Positions 1 through 10,875 are shown, counted from the first letter of the stretch. The stretch is DNA of 64,000 nucleotides from Rhynchopus sp. YZ270_cl-10 (GCA_964035575.1 OZ037890.1:186001-250000); one strand, 5' to 3'. The notes: generated from the sequence alone by a model not told the origin. A program made the numbers and translations.

Positions 1-3000
1 CCTCGGAGGAGCTGTCGGAGGTGTCGTCTGGGTCTTGCAGTTCGTCGTCCTTCTTTTTTGAGGAGGAACTCACAAAGCCACGACCCCGAAGAACCGGGGC
101 AGCGACGTAGACAGTATCTTGGAGAAGCTTCCATTGTTTTGGTACTGCTGCGGGAACAACTTTGACTGCTTTTGTGGAGATGGATAGTACGACAAGATCT
201 GCAGGGTTTATTGCCTCTGCACCTCTCGCACCGTCGAGCTGTCCCCATATCCTCCCCTCCCACACCCCCACCACAGTTCCCAACTGACGAAGATGTTCAC
301 CCCGAATCACCTTATATCTTTGTGCATGATAAATCCCAAACGGTCTGCACGTAGAACACCTAATGTCAAATCCCCCCACCTCACCATGAGGCAGTGTAGG
401 GTACGGAAACACTTCTACCTCAGGCGGCAGGCGTACCGGAAGGCAAACGGTTCCGACAACCTTCATGTGGGTAGCATAGCGTGCGTCGACCCCAATCACC
501 TCTCCTTTCCCGCATCGAAGGGAAACCCAAATTTGGCCGTCATCAATTCCATAGACGACACCTTCTTTTCCTTCTAAATCTTGTTTTTGGATTCCTTCGA
601 ATTTAACAACTTGAGAGTGGTGGACACCGTATTTATGCATGACGCGGAAGGCGCATCGCATTTGGCGTGCCCCATATTGCAACAAAGACTCCGGGTGTGA
701 AGGCATCGCTTTGTTGAAAAGAAGGCGAAACCCATAAGCTTCCTGCAACTCAGTATAGCTGTCCCCCGCCAGTGGATGTGGAAAGCTGCCGTCATTATCG
801 TGCGTCCATGCTACACCACAGAAACACCCCAAATAGACAGTCATTTTCCCTTCATGCTCGCCTCTAGTGTACTGCAGGCGATCTCCTATTTGGTACCCAT
901 ATTTTTTCACTAAATACTGCGAAGAAGCAAAGCGCTGTAAAATCCCTAATGGTCCCAGCTGGGTGTGATGGTGTTCTTGCAAGACCGTTTGTCTCTTTGC
1001 GATGTAGGGCTTGGTTCGGAGAGGCATCGGTAACACATCTGCGACCCAAACAAACGGGGTTGCCGACATTACTTCACGATAGGTAGATCCACTGAATGCC
1101 CTGGCGCCTTGCGTTGTGTCATCGTGTCTCCATATCTTCCCATCATACACTCCTAGTACTGTTGCACAGAGTTTTGACTCGAATTGAACTACCATTCCAT
1201 GGTGCATACGAAACGGCTTCATCACCTCCGGCGTAGGATCGAGCGACATGCATTTCCCAAAGGAACTGATGTAGCGAAACCGGCGGGACTGCGCGGTCTG
1301 CGTGCAGAGCTTTCGTTTGACAAACATTATGGTGCTGAGCGACACATCGTCTCCCCATGCCGACGAAGCATGCGCTGCACCACCCAATAAAAGCCGTTTC
1401 GAAATGCTTTTTTCATGCTCAATCTGTTGCCTCACCTCTTGAGACAAAAGCTGCAAATCCGCTTGCTTCTTCGCACCACATACAAACCTTGGCAGCCTAA
1501 CCACCTCACGACATGCAATGGTACCTACATCACACCACCTCGCGCTACAACACCACTCACCCGACGCTGTATTCTGAAACATCAATCCACAGACCCGTCC
1601 TATCGCGGATATCACCGGAACCTCGGGCAGTTCAGAGGCATCGAATGGAGGACACCCTGGGAAGAGCTGGGTACACATGGCAAAAAAAGCGGAATCATGC
1701 TTCGTAATGCTTGTTACTATGGTGTCGCGGATGACGGCAGAAATAGAAGGAAAATGCTTGGCAGGGAATTTTGATAAGGCAGACGCAGTGTCTGGGTCAT
1801 CCCGGAAGAATGAGAGGTGCTTCACAACGCGGGCTGTGAGTTCAACGAGAAGGGCCAATCGGAGGCCTTCGTTTTGTACCTTTGATGCAAGAATTCCGAG
1901 ATACCGGAGGTTCAATCCATTCGCTCGGAAAACCTCCGCGATGCCACCACAGAAGCATGAAACAGCACGCATATCATCGGACAACATCCTCTCGGGCTCT
2001 GCAATTTGAACACTCTTCTCTGCGTCAAGCACTTCCTCCATTTCCTTTGGTTCTCGCCACCACTTTACCCCTTCTGTCGCCTTTTCGAGGACCCTAAGCA
2101 CCTCTCTTATACATTGTTCTTCCATGCATTGTGCCTCTGCGACGGCCGTTTTATCATGTATCTCCCCCCGATGTGCGCCAAAGGGAGAAAATGCGTCACT
2201 ACTGACAGGGTTTTTGAGGTGTTGCATCGCTTCGACGGAGAATCGGCTGATTAAATAGAAGGGGCATTTTGTGAAAAGCATGTGGTGTTGCGTGAGGGAG
2301 GTGGCAAAAGGGGGGACGAGACGACGGAGGTTGACTGCATAGAGGGTACCGTCACGGTCTCTTTGGATTTGGAGGTCGATTGGGGTGTAGAGGAAGCGGC
2401 GGCGGTGGCGGCGTTCCACCCAATGCCCTGCAAGCTTTAAAGCGCGACTCAGCCGTTCCATTTCCACTCTCGCAACGCAGGAGGAAGCCTTGATCACAGG
2501 GTGTGGATGGTTCGCGTCGTCACCCCCAGACACTTCGTCTGCCGCAGTCGCACGCTCCAAAGAGATTTCGTTGCTCCCATATATCACATCCCCATCTCCA
2601 CTCGGTACCGCAGCCACCACCAACACCCTCATCCCCAAAAAATCCATACAATAGCTGGGTGGTGCGCACAACGCTGTGTCCACCCGGTGTAGCAGCTCTG
2701 CACCGTGTAATTCTTGCTTTAACAGCTTTCCAAAAGACCGGCGGGACCCTGTTATAGCGACCCCCCTCGATCCGCGGGCGGAAACAATAAATTTGCAGCC
2801 AAGCTTTTCGTGGACTTCCGGGATGCTTTCGGATGTGAGGTGCGTGCGGAGGAGTTTGGTGGCGTAGGGGACGGTGGTGCGGAGCATTTCTTGGAAGATG
2901 TAGGAGCGTACCTCTCTTCGGACGGCGTGCTCCATGTTGTGGACGCGGGCGTATGCATATGCCCAACGGTGTGGAGCAGACCCAGCGCCCAGCTCGGATC

Positions 3001-3667
3001 CTCCGGACGCCTTGAGTGCGGCAGCTTCCTTTGCAGCATGAATCTTCGCCCGCCATACGCACGACAACTGCTCACTCTCCAGCTCTGATTCGCTTGGCAG
3101 TGCTGGTGGTGCATCGACAACACCAGGGGTTCCCCACACCACCTTCTGTAAATACACCGATTTCACCCCTTCCGCCGCAAATGGCTGTAAAGAATGCCCC
3201 AACGACTCAATCGTACAGTATCCCTCAGGGATCTTCCGTTCCTTCGGCACCGCGCGTTGAGGCGGAGGGTCTGGGAGGAGAGGGCTTGAAGGTGAGTCAT
3301 TGCGTTTCCCCTTTTTTTTTACTGCGGGAAGCTTTTTGTTTCGGGTTGCCCGAAACTTTTTTTTGGGGCTGTCAAAATCCGGAACTACGTCAACAACGGG
3401 GGCAGGCTCTGGGGGGTTTCCTGTGGAGAGAAGGTCCCAGACGTAGCTGGCTAGCGAAGAGAGGGCGGGCTCGAAGCCTCCGAGGGAGACCTGGTAGGCG
3501 ACACGCTGTGGGTCGGGGAGGAGCTGGCATCCATCCTTCTGTAGTCGCTGTAGAGCGATGTCGACGTCCCCGACGCAGCTAGGGGCGGAAGGGACAACAG
3601 GCGCACGGAACACATCGCGTTGCAGCAACCTCGCAAGTTTGCCCACCGTTTTCGTCCGTTCCGCCAT
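1..3667 (-). CDS. CLU-like (clustered-mitochondria-type) large protein, C terminus beyond window
   Basis: An uninterrupted reading frame of 1,222 codons runs from an ATG at 3667 to the window edge with no stop, so the C terminus is missing. Around residues 340-365 it reads DFLGMRVLVVAAVP then VIYGS, and around 440-453 GTLYAVNLRRLVPP. These match the CLU-domain pattern (GYRVTAQSIIPG, VIYGS, GRHYILDLLRTFPP in animal CLUH) by memory. Near residues 574-591 is GLNLRYLG, the GINxRYLG motif shared by CLU and many protist relatives. From about residue 820 there are four spaced beta-rich units with cores such as VLGVYDGKIW, VVYGIDDGQIW and VVGVWEGRIW, resembling SH3/KOW-like modules. CLU proteins bind mRNAs for mitochondrial proteins in the cytosol; whether this divergent member does so is inference. 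Residues 115-170 are basic and low in complexity, and the visible tail is acidic and serine-rich. A pyrimidine tract and AG lie 48 bases upstream of the ATG. Confidence 0.8.
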   Translation of the reverse strand, partial: MAERTKTVGKLARLLQRDVFRAPVVPSAPSCVGDVDIALQRLQKDGCQLLPDPQRVAYQVSLGGFEPALSSLASYVWDLLSTGNPPEPAPVVDVVPDFDSPKKKFRATRNKKLPAVKKKGKRNDSPSSPLLPDPPPQRAVPKERKIPEGYCTIESLGHSLQPFAAEGVKSVYLQKVVWGTPGVVDAPPALPSESELESEQLSCVWRAKIHAAKEAAALKASGGSELGAGSAPHRWAYAYARVHNMEHAVRREVRSYIFQEMLRTTVPYATKLLRTHLTSESIPEVHEKLGCKFIVSARGSRGVAITGSRRSFGKLLKQELHGAELLHRVDTALCAPPSYCMDFLGMRVLVVAAVPSGDGDVIYGSNEISLERATAADEVSGGDDANHPHPVIKASSCVARVEMERLSRALKLAGHWVERRHRRRFLYTPIDLQIQRDRDGTLYAVNLRRLVPPFATSLTQHHMLFTKCPFYLISRFSVEAMQHLKNPVSSDAFSPFGAHRGEIHDKTAVAEAQCMEEQCIREVLRVLEKATEGVKWWREPKEMEEVLDAEKSVQIAEPERMLSDDMRAVSCFCGGIAEVFRANGLNLRYLGILASKVQNEGLRLALLVELTARVVKHLSFFRDDPDTASALSKFPAKHFPSISAVIRDTIVTSITKHDSAFFAMCTQLFPGCPPFDASELPEVPVISAIGRVCGLMFQNTASGEWCCSARWCDVGTIACREVVRLPRFVCGAKKQADLQLLSQEVRQQIEHEKSISKRLLLGGAAHASSAWGDDVSLSTIMFVKRKLCTQTAQSRRFRYISSFGKCMSLDPTPEVMKPFRMHHGMVVQFESKLCATVLGVYDGKIWRHDDTTQGARAFSGSTYREVMSATPFVWVADVLPMPLRTKPYIAKRQTVLQEHHHTQLGPLGILQRFASSQYLVKKYGYQIGDRLQYTRGEHEGKMTVYLGCFCGVAWTHDNDGSFPHPLAGDSYTELQEAYGFRLLFNKAMPSHPESLLQYGARQMRCAFRVMHKYGVHHSQVVKFEGIQKQDLEGKEGVVYGIDDGQIWVSLRCGKGEVIGVDARYATHMKVVGTVCLPVRLPPEVEVFPYPTLPHGEVGGFDIRCSTCRPFGIYHAQRYKVIRGEHLRQLGTVVGVWEGRIWGQLDGARGAEAINPADLVVLSISTKAVKVVPAAVPKQWKLLQDTVYVAAPVLRGRGFVSSSSKKKDDELQDPDDTSDSSSE

Positions 3668-3713
3668 CTTCGTAAAAGGGGCGTCATCGTTTGCCTTGGG
3701 CGCGATTGTGGAT

Positions 3714-3740
3714 ATCTAGAAAGAGATGTGAAGAGAATCA
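3714..3740 (-). promoter_or_regulatory. Putative trans-splice acceptor for the CLU-like gene
   Basis: On the gene-sense strand a pyrimidine-rich run (CTCTTCACATCTCTTTCTAG) ends in AG at 3717-3716, 48 bases before the ATG. No other AG with a comparable tract lies between it and the start. Spliced-leader addition is inferred from this layout, which recurs at most genes here. Confidence 0.5.
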
Positions 3741-4195
3741 CTCTAAGGTTAGGTTTGGCAAAGATGAGAAGGTCTTCTTAATTCCGTTATTTTCTCTTCT
3801 CCTGAAAGGTGGGAAAAAAGGGTGTGTGAGAGGGGGATTTTTGATAAATAAATATTTTTTTTTTTGAATAGATAAAAGCAATAAATTACTTTTTATTTGA
3901 AACAAAAGGCACTCCAAAGGGTGTGTGAGAGGGGGAGGGGGAGAGAGAGAGAGTTTCAATGAATGGAGGGGAAAAGCAAAACGCATCCCGTACCTCCCAA
4001 CCCCGAAGGCGAATCTCCTGGATCTTTTTTGTGAAACGCATTTGACATCAAATCTTTCCAAAAAATGTAAAAATATTTTCACGAAAATGAGTAGAACCTA
4101 CTTATCAACCCTACCAGCCTTACGACCTTAGCAACGTTAAAACCCGTGATTTTGGTGGTAAAATCTCACCAAAATCCGAGGAAATCACAGATAGT

Positions 4196-4242
4196 TAGAT
4201 ACGCTCAATCGCCTATCGAGTTCTGTGAATAGCACGGAACTA
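4196..4242 (+). repeat. 45-bp conserved sequence, copy 1
   Basis: Nearly identical to 26022-26067, differing at about two bases, with unrelated flanks. It contains AGTTC...GAACT arms around GTGAATAG, which can form a small hairpin. Both copies face the same way. I do not recognise it; a small RNA gene or the remnant of a mobile element are possible. Confidence 0.5.
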
Positions 4243-4758
4243 CCCATGTTCAGCCTTCTCTCTGAGTCAGAGAGTAGTGACTGTAAAGCCACTTCGCACA
4301 AACAACAAAATTGAAACCGCATCTACTTTTCCTTTTTATGTTTTCCCCCCACCCCAGTGTCTTATCCAGGAATCCAGATTTCAATTCAGAGAAAAAAAGA
4401 GAGAGAGAGGAAGATGTCTGGATTCTGGTTGCCCACAAATCGCAATTTAAAAAAAAAAAAAAGAAGGCACCTTTCCAAAAGAGGTTGTCTTGCTGAGTGA
4501 CGTCGCGTGCACGGTGCGTTGCGGACAAATCTTCTCAGTAAAAACAAAAGTGATTCGGGCGAATTTGTAATTCTGGTTCTATTCTCTGCACGCGAAACGG
4601 TGCGAAAACAAAGGAAAAAGGGGGGAGGGGAAGAAAAATTCAGGCACTCACAAAATAGAAATAAAAAAATAGGTTCATCTACTTTCAAATCAAAGAAGAG
4701 AATGCGAGATGTTCTATACAGATACATCCAATAGTTCTTTAGAAAACAAAACAAAAAC

Positions 4759-4793
4759 GTAAGATGAATGCGCGTCACGTGCACAATGCATCT
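4759..4793 (+). repeat. Short hairpin motif, TAAGATGAATG group
   Basis: Starts TAAGATGAATGCGCGTCACG and continues with GTGCACAATGCATCT. The opening AGATG pairs with the closing CATCT. Other members lie at 11483-11520, 18411-18440, 32077-32114 and 58158-58186. Confidence 0.5.
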
Positions 4794-5271
4794 AGAAGCA
4801 AATCAAAGAAAGAAACCCTAAAAGATGGATGTCTCGCAACTATCACAGCTTTCAAGGTTTCTTTAAGCCAAACATATTAAAACACAATGCACCTTCATGT
4901 CTGTGTGTCATAATGCTCAAATACTGGCCATCTCCATCCTTGGTGGTGCAGGCTGCATTGCCTGAGAGGTGTTGTGCATGTATGGGTCTTCTCCATACAC
5001 CTGGTCTCGAGTCTCCATGAAATCATCGAGCTTCACGCTGTCGTTGCCCATCTTCTTCCTAACGAGATTCTGGAAATGAACACAAAAATGCAGTTCAATT
5101 CATGCACAAACAGCGTTCAGGCCCTCCACTTCGACGGAACGCACCTACAGGAAGCAACTGCACCACACGCAGGCTGGTTACAAAGCAATCAACACAAGCT
5201 GCGTAGGTGTGGTCCTGTAGAGATGCAAACCCTTTGGGGAAGAGGAAGAATGCCGTTGTTGTGCTGACGTA

Positions 5272-5330
5272 TAAAAAGTTGAAAGTGCAAACGACTCCCC
5301 AGATGGGATGTCTGGGCAGATACAGGCAAA
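5272..5330 (+). repeat. Short motif, GTGCAAACG group
   Basis: Begins AGTTGAAAGTGCAAACGACT, with a later half containing GGGCAGATACAGGC. It is the first of about ten copies, all in + orientation: 5548-5601, 6019-6062, 18553-18602, 31808-31860, 54980-55025, 55136-55190, 59427-59475, 59725-59767, and a weaker one near 54391. Confidence 0.5.
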
Positions 5331-5346
5331 AAAAGAAAGGTTTATA

Positions 5347-5434
5347 TAAGGTGACCCTAACCTGAGCCTCTCATGTTTAGTTACCAACCAAATAATCGTT
5401 CGTAAGATGAGCCTGAGCCTCGCGTACTTAAAGG
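5347..5434 (+). repeat. Two short hairpin motifs, CCTCTCGTG-loop group
   Basis: Copies at 5347-5385 (CTGAGCCTCTCATGTTTAG) and 5402-5434 (CTGAGCCTCGCGTACTTA). Each follows a purine-rich lead such as TAAGATGAG. Arms CTGAGC and GTTTAG pair with G-U wobbles if the RNA is read from the + strand. Confidence 0.55.
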
Positions 5435-5765
5435 GGGGGTGGGTTAATTGTAGTGGGGGATAACTGTAGAAGTGGCGGATAAAATAAAAATATCGCCAGT
5501 TTTTTCTTCTCAAAAAATGGGGGATAGTTGTAGTGGGGGATAAAAAAAAGTGAAGTTGATAGTGCAAACGCCTCTGGGACGCAGGCACTGACTGGATAAA
5601 AAAAAATATCTCTCTTTTTTCCCACCTGAATATCCCCATCCCCAAGGAAAATCCACACCAAAAACGCGGTGTGGGAAATGGGGGATAACTGTAGTGGGGG
5701 ATAAAAATACAACAAAATGGGGGAGAAAAAACGGGGGATAATTGTTTTATCCCCCACCCCCCTTT
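5435..5765 (+). repeat. Degenerate GGGGGATAA repeat
   Basis: GGGGGATAACTGTAGT and variants recur at 5455, 5519, 5536, 5682, 5697 and 5733, interrupted by one GTGCAAACG-group motif (5548-5601). The stretch ends in its own complement (TTATCCCCC at 5745-5753). No coding potential. Confidence 0.55.
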
Positions 5766-7885
5766 ATTTAGCGTCACCCAAAAGAAAAACAAAAAAACAA
5801 AAACAACGAGAGACTGGGAGTGGATGAGGGGGTCGCGTTGAAATGGAATAGCAAAAAAGATAACTTTTTTGCTGTCTATGTTGGAAACTGAAACGCGTGG
5901 GGAGGGGCAGGGGTCCTAACGCTGTTCTCAAAAAAATTAAAAATGGTAACTTCAAGGTCACTTCTCGTTTTTTGGGGAGGAAAAAAAAAAAAAACCTTTC
6001 CCCCCTCAGAGGAACAACAAAAGTGAAGTTGAAAAGGTGCAAATTCCTCTGACATACACTGGACATTGGTTATCGCCGTATCATAGGGACAGGGCACCAG
6101 AGACGATTTTTTTTGTGAGGCAATTTCGCGGTCTCGCAGTCTGGTGCCACCGTTATGCTACCACGAACAACACAACACAGCCATAGGCAGATGTTTTGGC
6201 CGATGTTGAGTGGGTGTCAGCCTTCTTATCAGTAACATGAGTACATTTATAAAAGAAACGGCGGTCATGTCACCCAAAGGTTCCTGGCGAAGCCACGGTA
6301 CGCAACATTTCTAAAAAATGTTGCCATAAAATGGCACTGTCGTTGGTAATTATCGTCAGTTTCCGCAAATTTTACTTACGTATTTTGCCAAAACGAAAGT
6401 TTCTGGCGAAGCCACGGTACGCAACTTTGCCAAAAAAATTGCGCTGAAAATTGTACATTGTGGCAACCTGCAGCACTGCAGACCACTGATCTTGGCAAAA
6501 AAGAAAAAAAAATCCCGGACCCTCCAACGTGTTCCCGGTGTATGTTAAGCATCCGAGGTCACTTCGTAACACCCGATTTTAAAAATAAAAAGGGAAGGTC
6601 ACTTTTTAGGGCACTTTTCGAAGGTCACTTCGAAGTGACCTTCGGATTTCAAAAAAATAAAAAAGGTCACTTCGGAAGTGGTAAAAGTTACCACTCTTAG
6701 GACCCCTGGGGAGGGGTCAGTTTGCTTTTTTTGCCCAAAATTTTTTTTCAGCACAACCAGGGAAGATATTGGGAACATGGTGAACTGTATTTTTTTCAAC
6801 TTACCTTCCTTCACCCCCCCTGTAAGGGTAACCGTAGGTGAAGTAAGGTATAGTATTGAAATCGATGTGGGGGGGGGAAAGGGTCAATTTTACAAAACCA
6901 GATTTTGAGGAAAATTTTAGCCGAAAATGGGCCCCACGTATAAGGAACCGGGCTCATATTTCTCAAAATTTAAGTGGTCAAAAAATTGTCCAATTTTCGA
7001 GATTGACCCCACCACTGCACGGGCGGAGCCCAAAAATGCAAATAAGGACCCTTTTTAATTTGTTCTCTTGAAATGTGTAATTTCATGTTTTCGCGAAAAA
7101 AATAACAACTGATCCCTACAAGGGTTGAAGGAAGGTGGTTGAAAACATCAATATCAACAAGGACAAGTAATTGCTAAGAAAAAACGGGGTGTGCTGTGGA
7201 AAACTCCGCGCGATTTTCGAAACTACCGTAGCATCCTGGCGATTTGCTGGAGGTGCTGATGTGCCTGGTGTGATCGGTGTGTTGTAGTCTGTGCATTCTG
7301 TGTTCCTTCCGCACTGCTCCAACGACGACGACAATGTGGGGACCCTGTGGACAAAAACGAGCTGGAACACGCCGAGCCTGCCGAGCCGACGTCCAACAAC
7401 GCTATCGAGCAGATGGTGCTGGACGAAGAGGACAGCCCCCCTTCTTGAACGTTTCAGATGCTGGCGTCCCAGTGGGTCTGGCAGCGTACGAAGAGCGTTA
7501 GCATACCTGCAGAAGAGCAGAATGCTGGGCGTGTTGTAGATTATATCTACAGGATGGAGTTCCACATCACACCCCGTTTTTTTTCCGATAGCAATTACTT
7601 GTTTTTTTTTTGCGGGGCAAAAAAAAAACAATATAAATGGCGCCGCAGGCGGAAAATTTTTAAGGTACGGTGTAAAAATATAGGAAACACTTCCCAGCTG
7701 GAAAACTGACCCCCCACCGGCCCAAAAAATACACTGCCCCACTCCCGCAAACAATAAAGCAATAAAAACAATAAAGACAAAAGGGAGAGGTTGTGGTGAA
7801 ACGCACACACGAAAAGTCGCGCGTTTGCGTATCCCCCTCCCTACTTGTTTACCCCGCTCTCTTTTCTCTCCTGCGCTCCACAAAC
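5766..7885. repeat. Gene-free stretch with dispersed repeat pieces
   Basis: Holds a GTGCAAACG-group motif (6019-6062) and two copies of a piece reading GGCGAAGCCACGGTACGCAA (6288 and 6407), which recurs inverted at 34770-34795. It also has a palindromic AAGGTCACTTCGAAGTGACC cluster (6594-6680) and, at 6975-7050, a relative of the GACCCCACCACTG module found beside the microsatellites at 42.9 kb and 57.0 kb. Minus-strand reading frames reaching into this stretch from the cyclase-like gene's 3' side look fortuitous. Confidence 0.5.
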
Positions 7886-10519
7886 TCAGTGCATTATCAC
7901 CACATGTGGTGCATAAGCCTTCGCCTCCACATAGCCCACAAGCTCTTCGTAAGGTGTGCGTTGGTCCTGAGCGACTTTCTTCAGCAGAGAAGACGCCTGC
8001 CCAAAGTCTTGCTTGATGATGCACTCGAAGACCTCGTTCCACAGCGCGTGCGGGTTGTTTGAAGCAGAGTCCAGTTGGTACATCCACTCCTCGTTTTCGC
8101 TGCTGCACAAACCCTTTACAGCAAACACAGTTTGCACTTTCTCACTCAGCTTCTTAAACAGCATAGCACCTGCACAACGCAGCACCACCTGTCCCTCCGC
8201 ATCACGCGACACTTTAATATCGATAACACCAGGCAGGTCGTTCATTCTGTTCCAACGCTCAAGCACAACCACCCACGACATGGACTCAGAAAGAATCGAC
8301 ACCTTCTTCATCCCGTTGCAGCCCATGTTCCCAACGCGTGCCTCGCCTGTTGTGCAGCCATACGAGATCTTGTGCGCATCACCAAGTGCTGTTGCCACTT
8401 CGTGTGCAGCCTTCACACAAGCAACACTGTGCGACGGCTTCGGAACAAAGGCGTTGAAGGTGGCAAGTATCTTGTCGCCAGCAAACGTGTCGCACACACC
8501 CTTGTTGTGCTGCACTGCTGTCAGGATCCTCTCTATCACACCCGCATGTGCGGAGAGCATCTCTGCGTCCTTGTGCTGCTTGATGAAGGCGTGCCACGCC
8601 ACGACGTTCATGTGTGCCAGTGACACCTTCTTCTTCTTCATCCCTTCCACACGCAGCAGTGCCTTCTGGTTCTGCACCGCCTCTGAGCTGTGCGCTATCG
8701 AGTCCGTACCCGTACGGGAACCAGATAAGTCATGAGACGCCCCCTTTGTTCGGGAATTCCGCCTAGACGAGGCTGATTCTGTGGCTTCTTCCTCGTCCTG
8801 ACTCTCGTTGACAAGCACACTCTGCGGCATGTAGTTCCGGTACTCCACCAGGTTCGCCACCATGGTAACAAAGCTGCGCTGCATCACCCCCACTTCACTC
8901 AGCTGCGAAACTGCACGGCCCGTGTCCACAGCCTCCAGGTCCATCACAGCCACACTTGCCATCTCACTCCCAAGCTTCAGCAGAGGTGACGTGATGTAGC
9001 GTGTGAACACAACAGCAATGGCAAGAAGTCCGATCACCGCAACGGCCGTCACAATCGCCATCACAATCACCGCATCCTCCTTCTGTGCGTCTGCAGAGGA
9101 CAGATCTGCTGCCACCTTCGCACGGATTGCATTCGTCGACGCATCAATCGCCTCCATCACAGACGCCCGAGGCACAAGAAGGGTTGAATACCAAAAGATC
9201 GTGCCACGTGAAATTGTCGACGTGACTGTCCAGAACTCTGTGCCGTTCGAGTCAGACCACTTCAGGAAGGACGTCTTTGTCATCTCCACAAGGTCTCTGT
9301 AGTTCCGCAGGTGTGTGAACGCAAACCTCCCGTGCTCTGCAATCACTGAGGGGATGTGCGACGTCGCGTCTTCCATCGAGTGGTTCGTTATGTTGATGCT
9401 GAAAGCAAGGTTTATTACGATGCCAATGACGCTCATTTCTTGTGACATCCTCAGCTCCCGTCCTCTGTTGTACGCGACAAGTGTCCCCACTGATCCTGAT
9501 GAGGCCTCAACCATGTACAGCGACGTGCCGGTCGGGAGCAGCTGTGCACGCACCACGTCGGTTACCCCCTTTGTAGTCACGGAGGACGTGACAGTACCCA
9601 CACGCTTGCCCTGCTTGGGGTACATCGTGTACATATCTGGGTGGGTGAAGGTGTATCTGATATCCCATGACATGCCTGACCAGCGTGTGTCCGCGGCTGA
9701 GTAAACAAACGTATCTACAGGGTTTAGAGGTGGATCGTCGGCACCCAAGTTGTAGAGCCCGCGTTGATGGGCGAGATGGGTTGGGGATCCCGGTGGTTCG
9801 ATCAGAGCTATAGGATAGAAGCACATTCCCTTTATCTCGCCTTTGTTGTAGTCTGGGAACGGGTTGCACGGTTCTGAGGGGTACTTCCAGTCTCCCACTT
9901 CGTTTGCTTCGGAAATGACGAACATCTCCGATTGCCCTGGCTGCTTCGTTACCGGGTCTGTCAGTTCTATTAACGTGATAACCTTCGTGCCGTTCGTCGG
10001 CATGATGCCTCCCGATGTAGTCAACGGGTTTATCCTGGCCCGCGAGCCCCACCCAGCGTACCCGTCCGACATTTTCCACGGAACAGGATGTGCCGGACTC
10101 CACGGGTACGCTTCGTATTCGAGGAAGGCAAGCCCAGCGTCAGCACCAGCCTTGTAAGAGGATAGAAGTGTGCGATGCATAATACTCTTGAGAAAGGCGG
10201 GGCTCGTGCTGACGTCTGGGTGGTGTGCCTTCGCCATGTTGACAACAGACATCATCAGCTGCTCAGGCACCTTCAGGTACTCCAGCACCGCCGTATCCAC
10301 GTTGCCAAGGACGGAGCGCAGGTAGCGTGCCGAGACCGTTTCAATGTCCGCCGTACCACTGTCGAGACACATCCCGAAGCCCTCGTCACCTGTGTCACGT
10401 GCTTTCTCCAGAAGGTCGTCCCATGTTGACAGAGTGAAGCCACCGATGATCGCACCTGTCGACAGAATCAGCACCACACACAGCAGTATTGTCAGCGACT
10501 GGATGCCGCATGTCGCCAT
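7886..10519 (-). CDS. Receptor-type class III cyclase-like membrane protein
   Basis: 877 residues from the ATG at 10519. That start is preferred because a hydrophobic segment (residues 7-27) follows at once and a pyrimidine tract with AG lies immediately upstream; an upstream in-frame ATG at 10576 precedes that tract. A large extracellular part (about 30-480), probably Cache-like, is followed by a second membrane span (484-506), a HAMP-like linker, the motif YRNYMPQSVL (560-569), and a basic, serine-rich hinge. The final third resembles a class III nucleotide cyclase: DTFAGDKILATF (677-688) and TGEARVGNMG (near 724-733). The first metal-binding Asp expected in the opening strand appears to be Asn (AHMNVVAW), so it may be catalytically impaired; this rests on alignment by eye. 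Likely a plasma-membrane sensor. A Cache-HAMP-cyclase order is common in protists. Confidence 0.8.
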   Translation of the reverse strand: MATCGIQSLTILLCVVLILSTGAIIGGFTLSTWDDLLEKARDTGDEGFGMCLDSGTADIETVSARYLRSVLGNVDTAVLEYLKVPEQLMMSVVNMAKAHHPDVSTSPAFLKSIMHRTLLSSYKAGADAGLAFLEYEAYPWSPAHPVPWKMSDGYAGWGSRARINPLTTSGGIMPTNGTKVITLIELTDPVTKQPGQSEMFVISEANEVGDWKYPSEPCNPFPDYNKGEIKGMCFYPIALIEPPGSPTHLAHQRGLYNLGADDPPLNPVDTFVYSAADTRWSGMSWDIRYTFTHPDMYTMYPKQGKRVGTVTSSVTTKGVTDVVRAQLLPTGTSLYMVEASSGSVGTLVAYNRGRELRMSQEMSVIGIVINLAFSINITNHSMEDATSHIPSVIAEHGRFAFTHLRNYRDLVEMTKTSFLKWSDSNGTEFWTVTSTISRGTIFWYSTLLVPRASVMEAIDASTNAIRAKVAADLSSADAQKEDAVIVMAIVTAVAVIGLLAIAVVFTRYITSPLLKLGSEMASVAVMDLEAVDTGRAVSQLSEVGVMQRSFVTMVANLVEYRNYMPQSVLVNESQDEEEATESASSRRNSRTKGASHDLSGSRTGTDSIAHSSEAVQNQKALLRVEGMKKKKVSLAHMNVVAWHAFIKQHKDAEMLSAHAGVIERILTAVQHNKGVCDTFAGDKILATFNAFVPKPSHSVACVKAAHEVATALGDAHKISYGCTTGEARVGNMGCNGMKKVSILSESMSWVVVLERWNRMNDLPGVIDIKVSRDAEGQVVLRCAGAMLFKKLSEKVQTVFAVKGLCSSENEEWMYQLDSASNNPHALWNEVFECIIKQDFGQASSLLKKVAQDQRTPYEELVGYVEAKAYAPHVVIMH

Positions 10520-10552
10520 TGTTCTCAGGTGTACAGAAAGGAAAGAGAATGT
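10520..10552 (-). promoter_or_regulatory. Putative trans-splice acceptor for the cyclase-like gene
   Basis: On the sense strand CATTCTCTTTCCTTTCTGTA leads to CACCTGAG, only four bases before ATGGCG. This favours the 10519 start over the longer frame. Confidence 0.5.
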
Positions 10553-10875
10553 CTGGGGATGTGTGGTGTGGTTCATATCAGTTTCCCGAAGGTAATTCGT
10601 GCTAATCAAATCAAGGCCGCACTTACAAAGTTTAGCCGCAAACTACGCCCCCCTGCCTACTATCAGGTATCGCCAAGCCTGTGTTTATGGCGGTATGACG
10701 ACGTTTTGTTTGAGATTCCAACATTCGGAAAATCAGATGTGTGGTGTGGTGTGGGAGCAAGACAGGGCAACGTATGTGGGATGGAACTGATGAGCAGCAG
10801 TCCACATGTTGCGATGCAGATGCTGAAGAGAAAGTACCGTGGAAGAGTTGGGGGAAGACTAAAAATTGATGATAA

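Larger units (their letters stand above)
3741..5265. other. Gene-free stretch
   Basis: A/T-rich, with homopolymer runs and GA-rich tracts. I see no coding frame. It holds a 45-bp sequence (4196-4242) shared with 26022-26067 and one short hairpin motif at 4759-4793, both listed separately. Confidence 0.6.
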
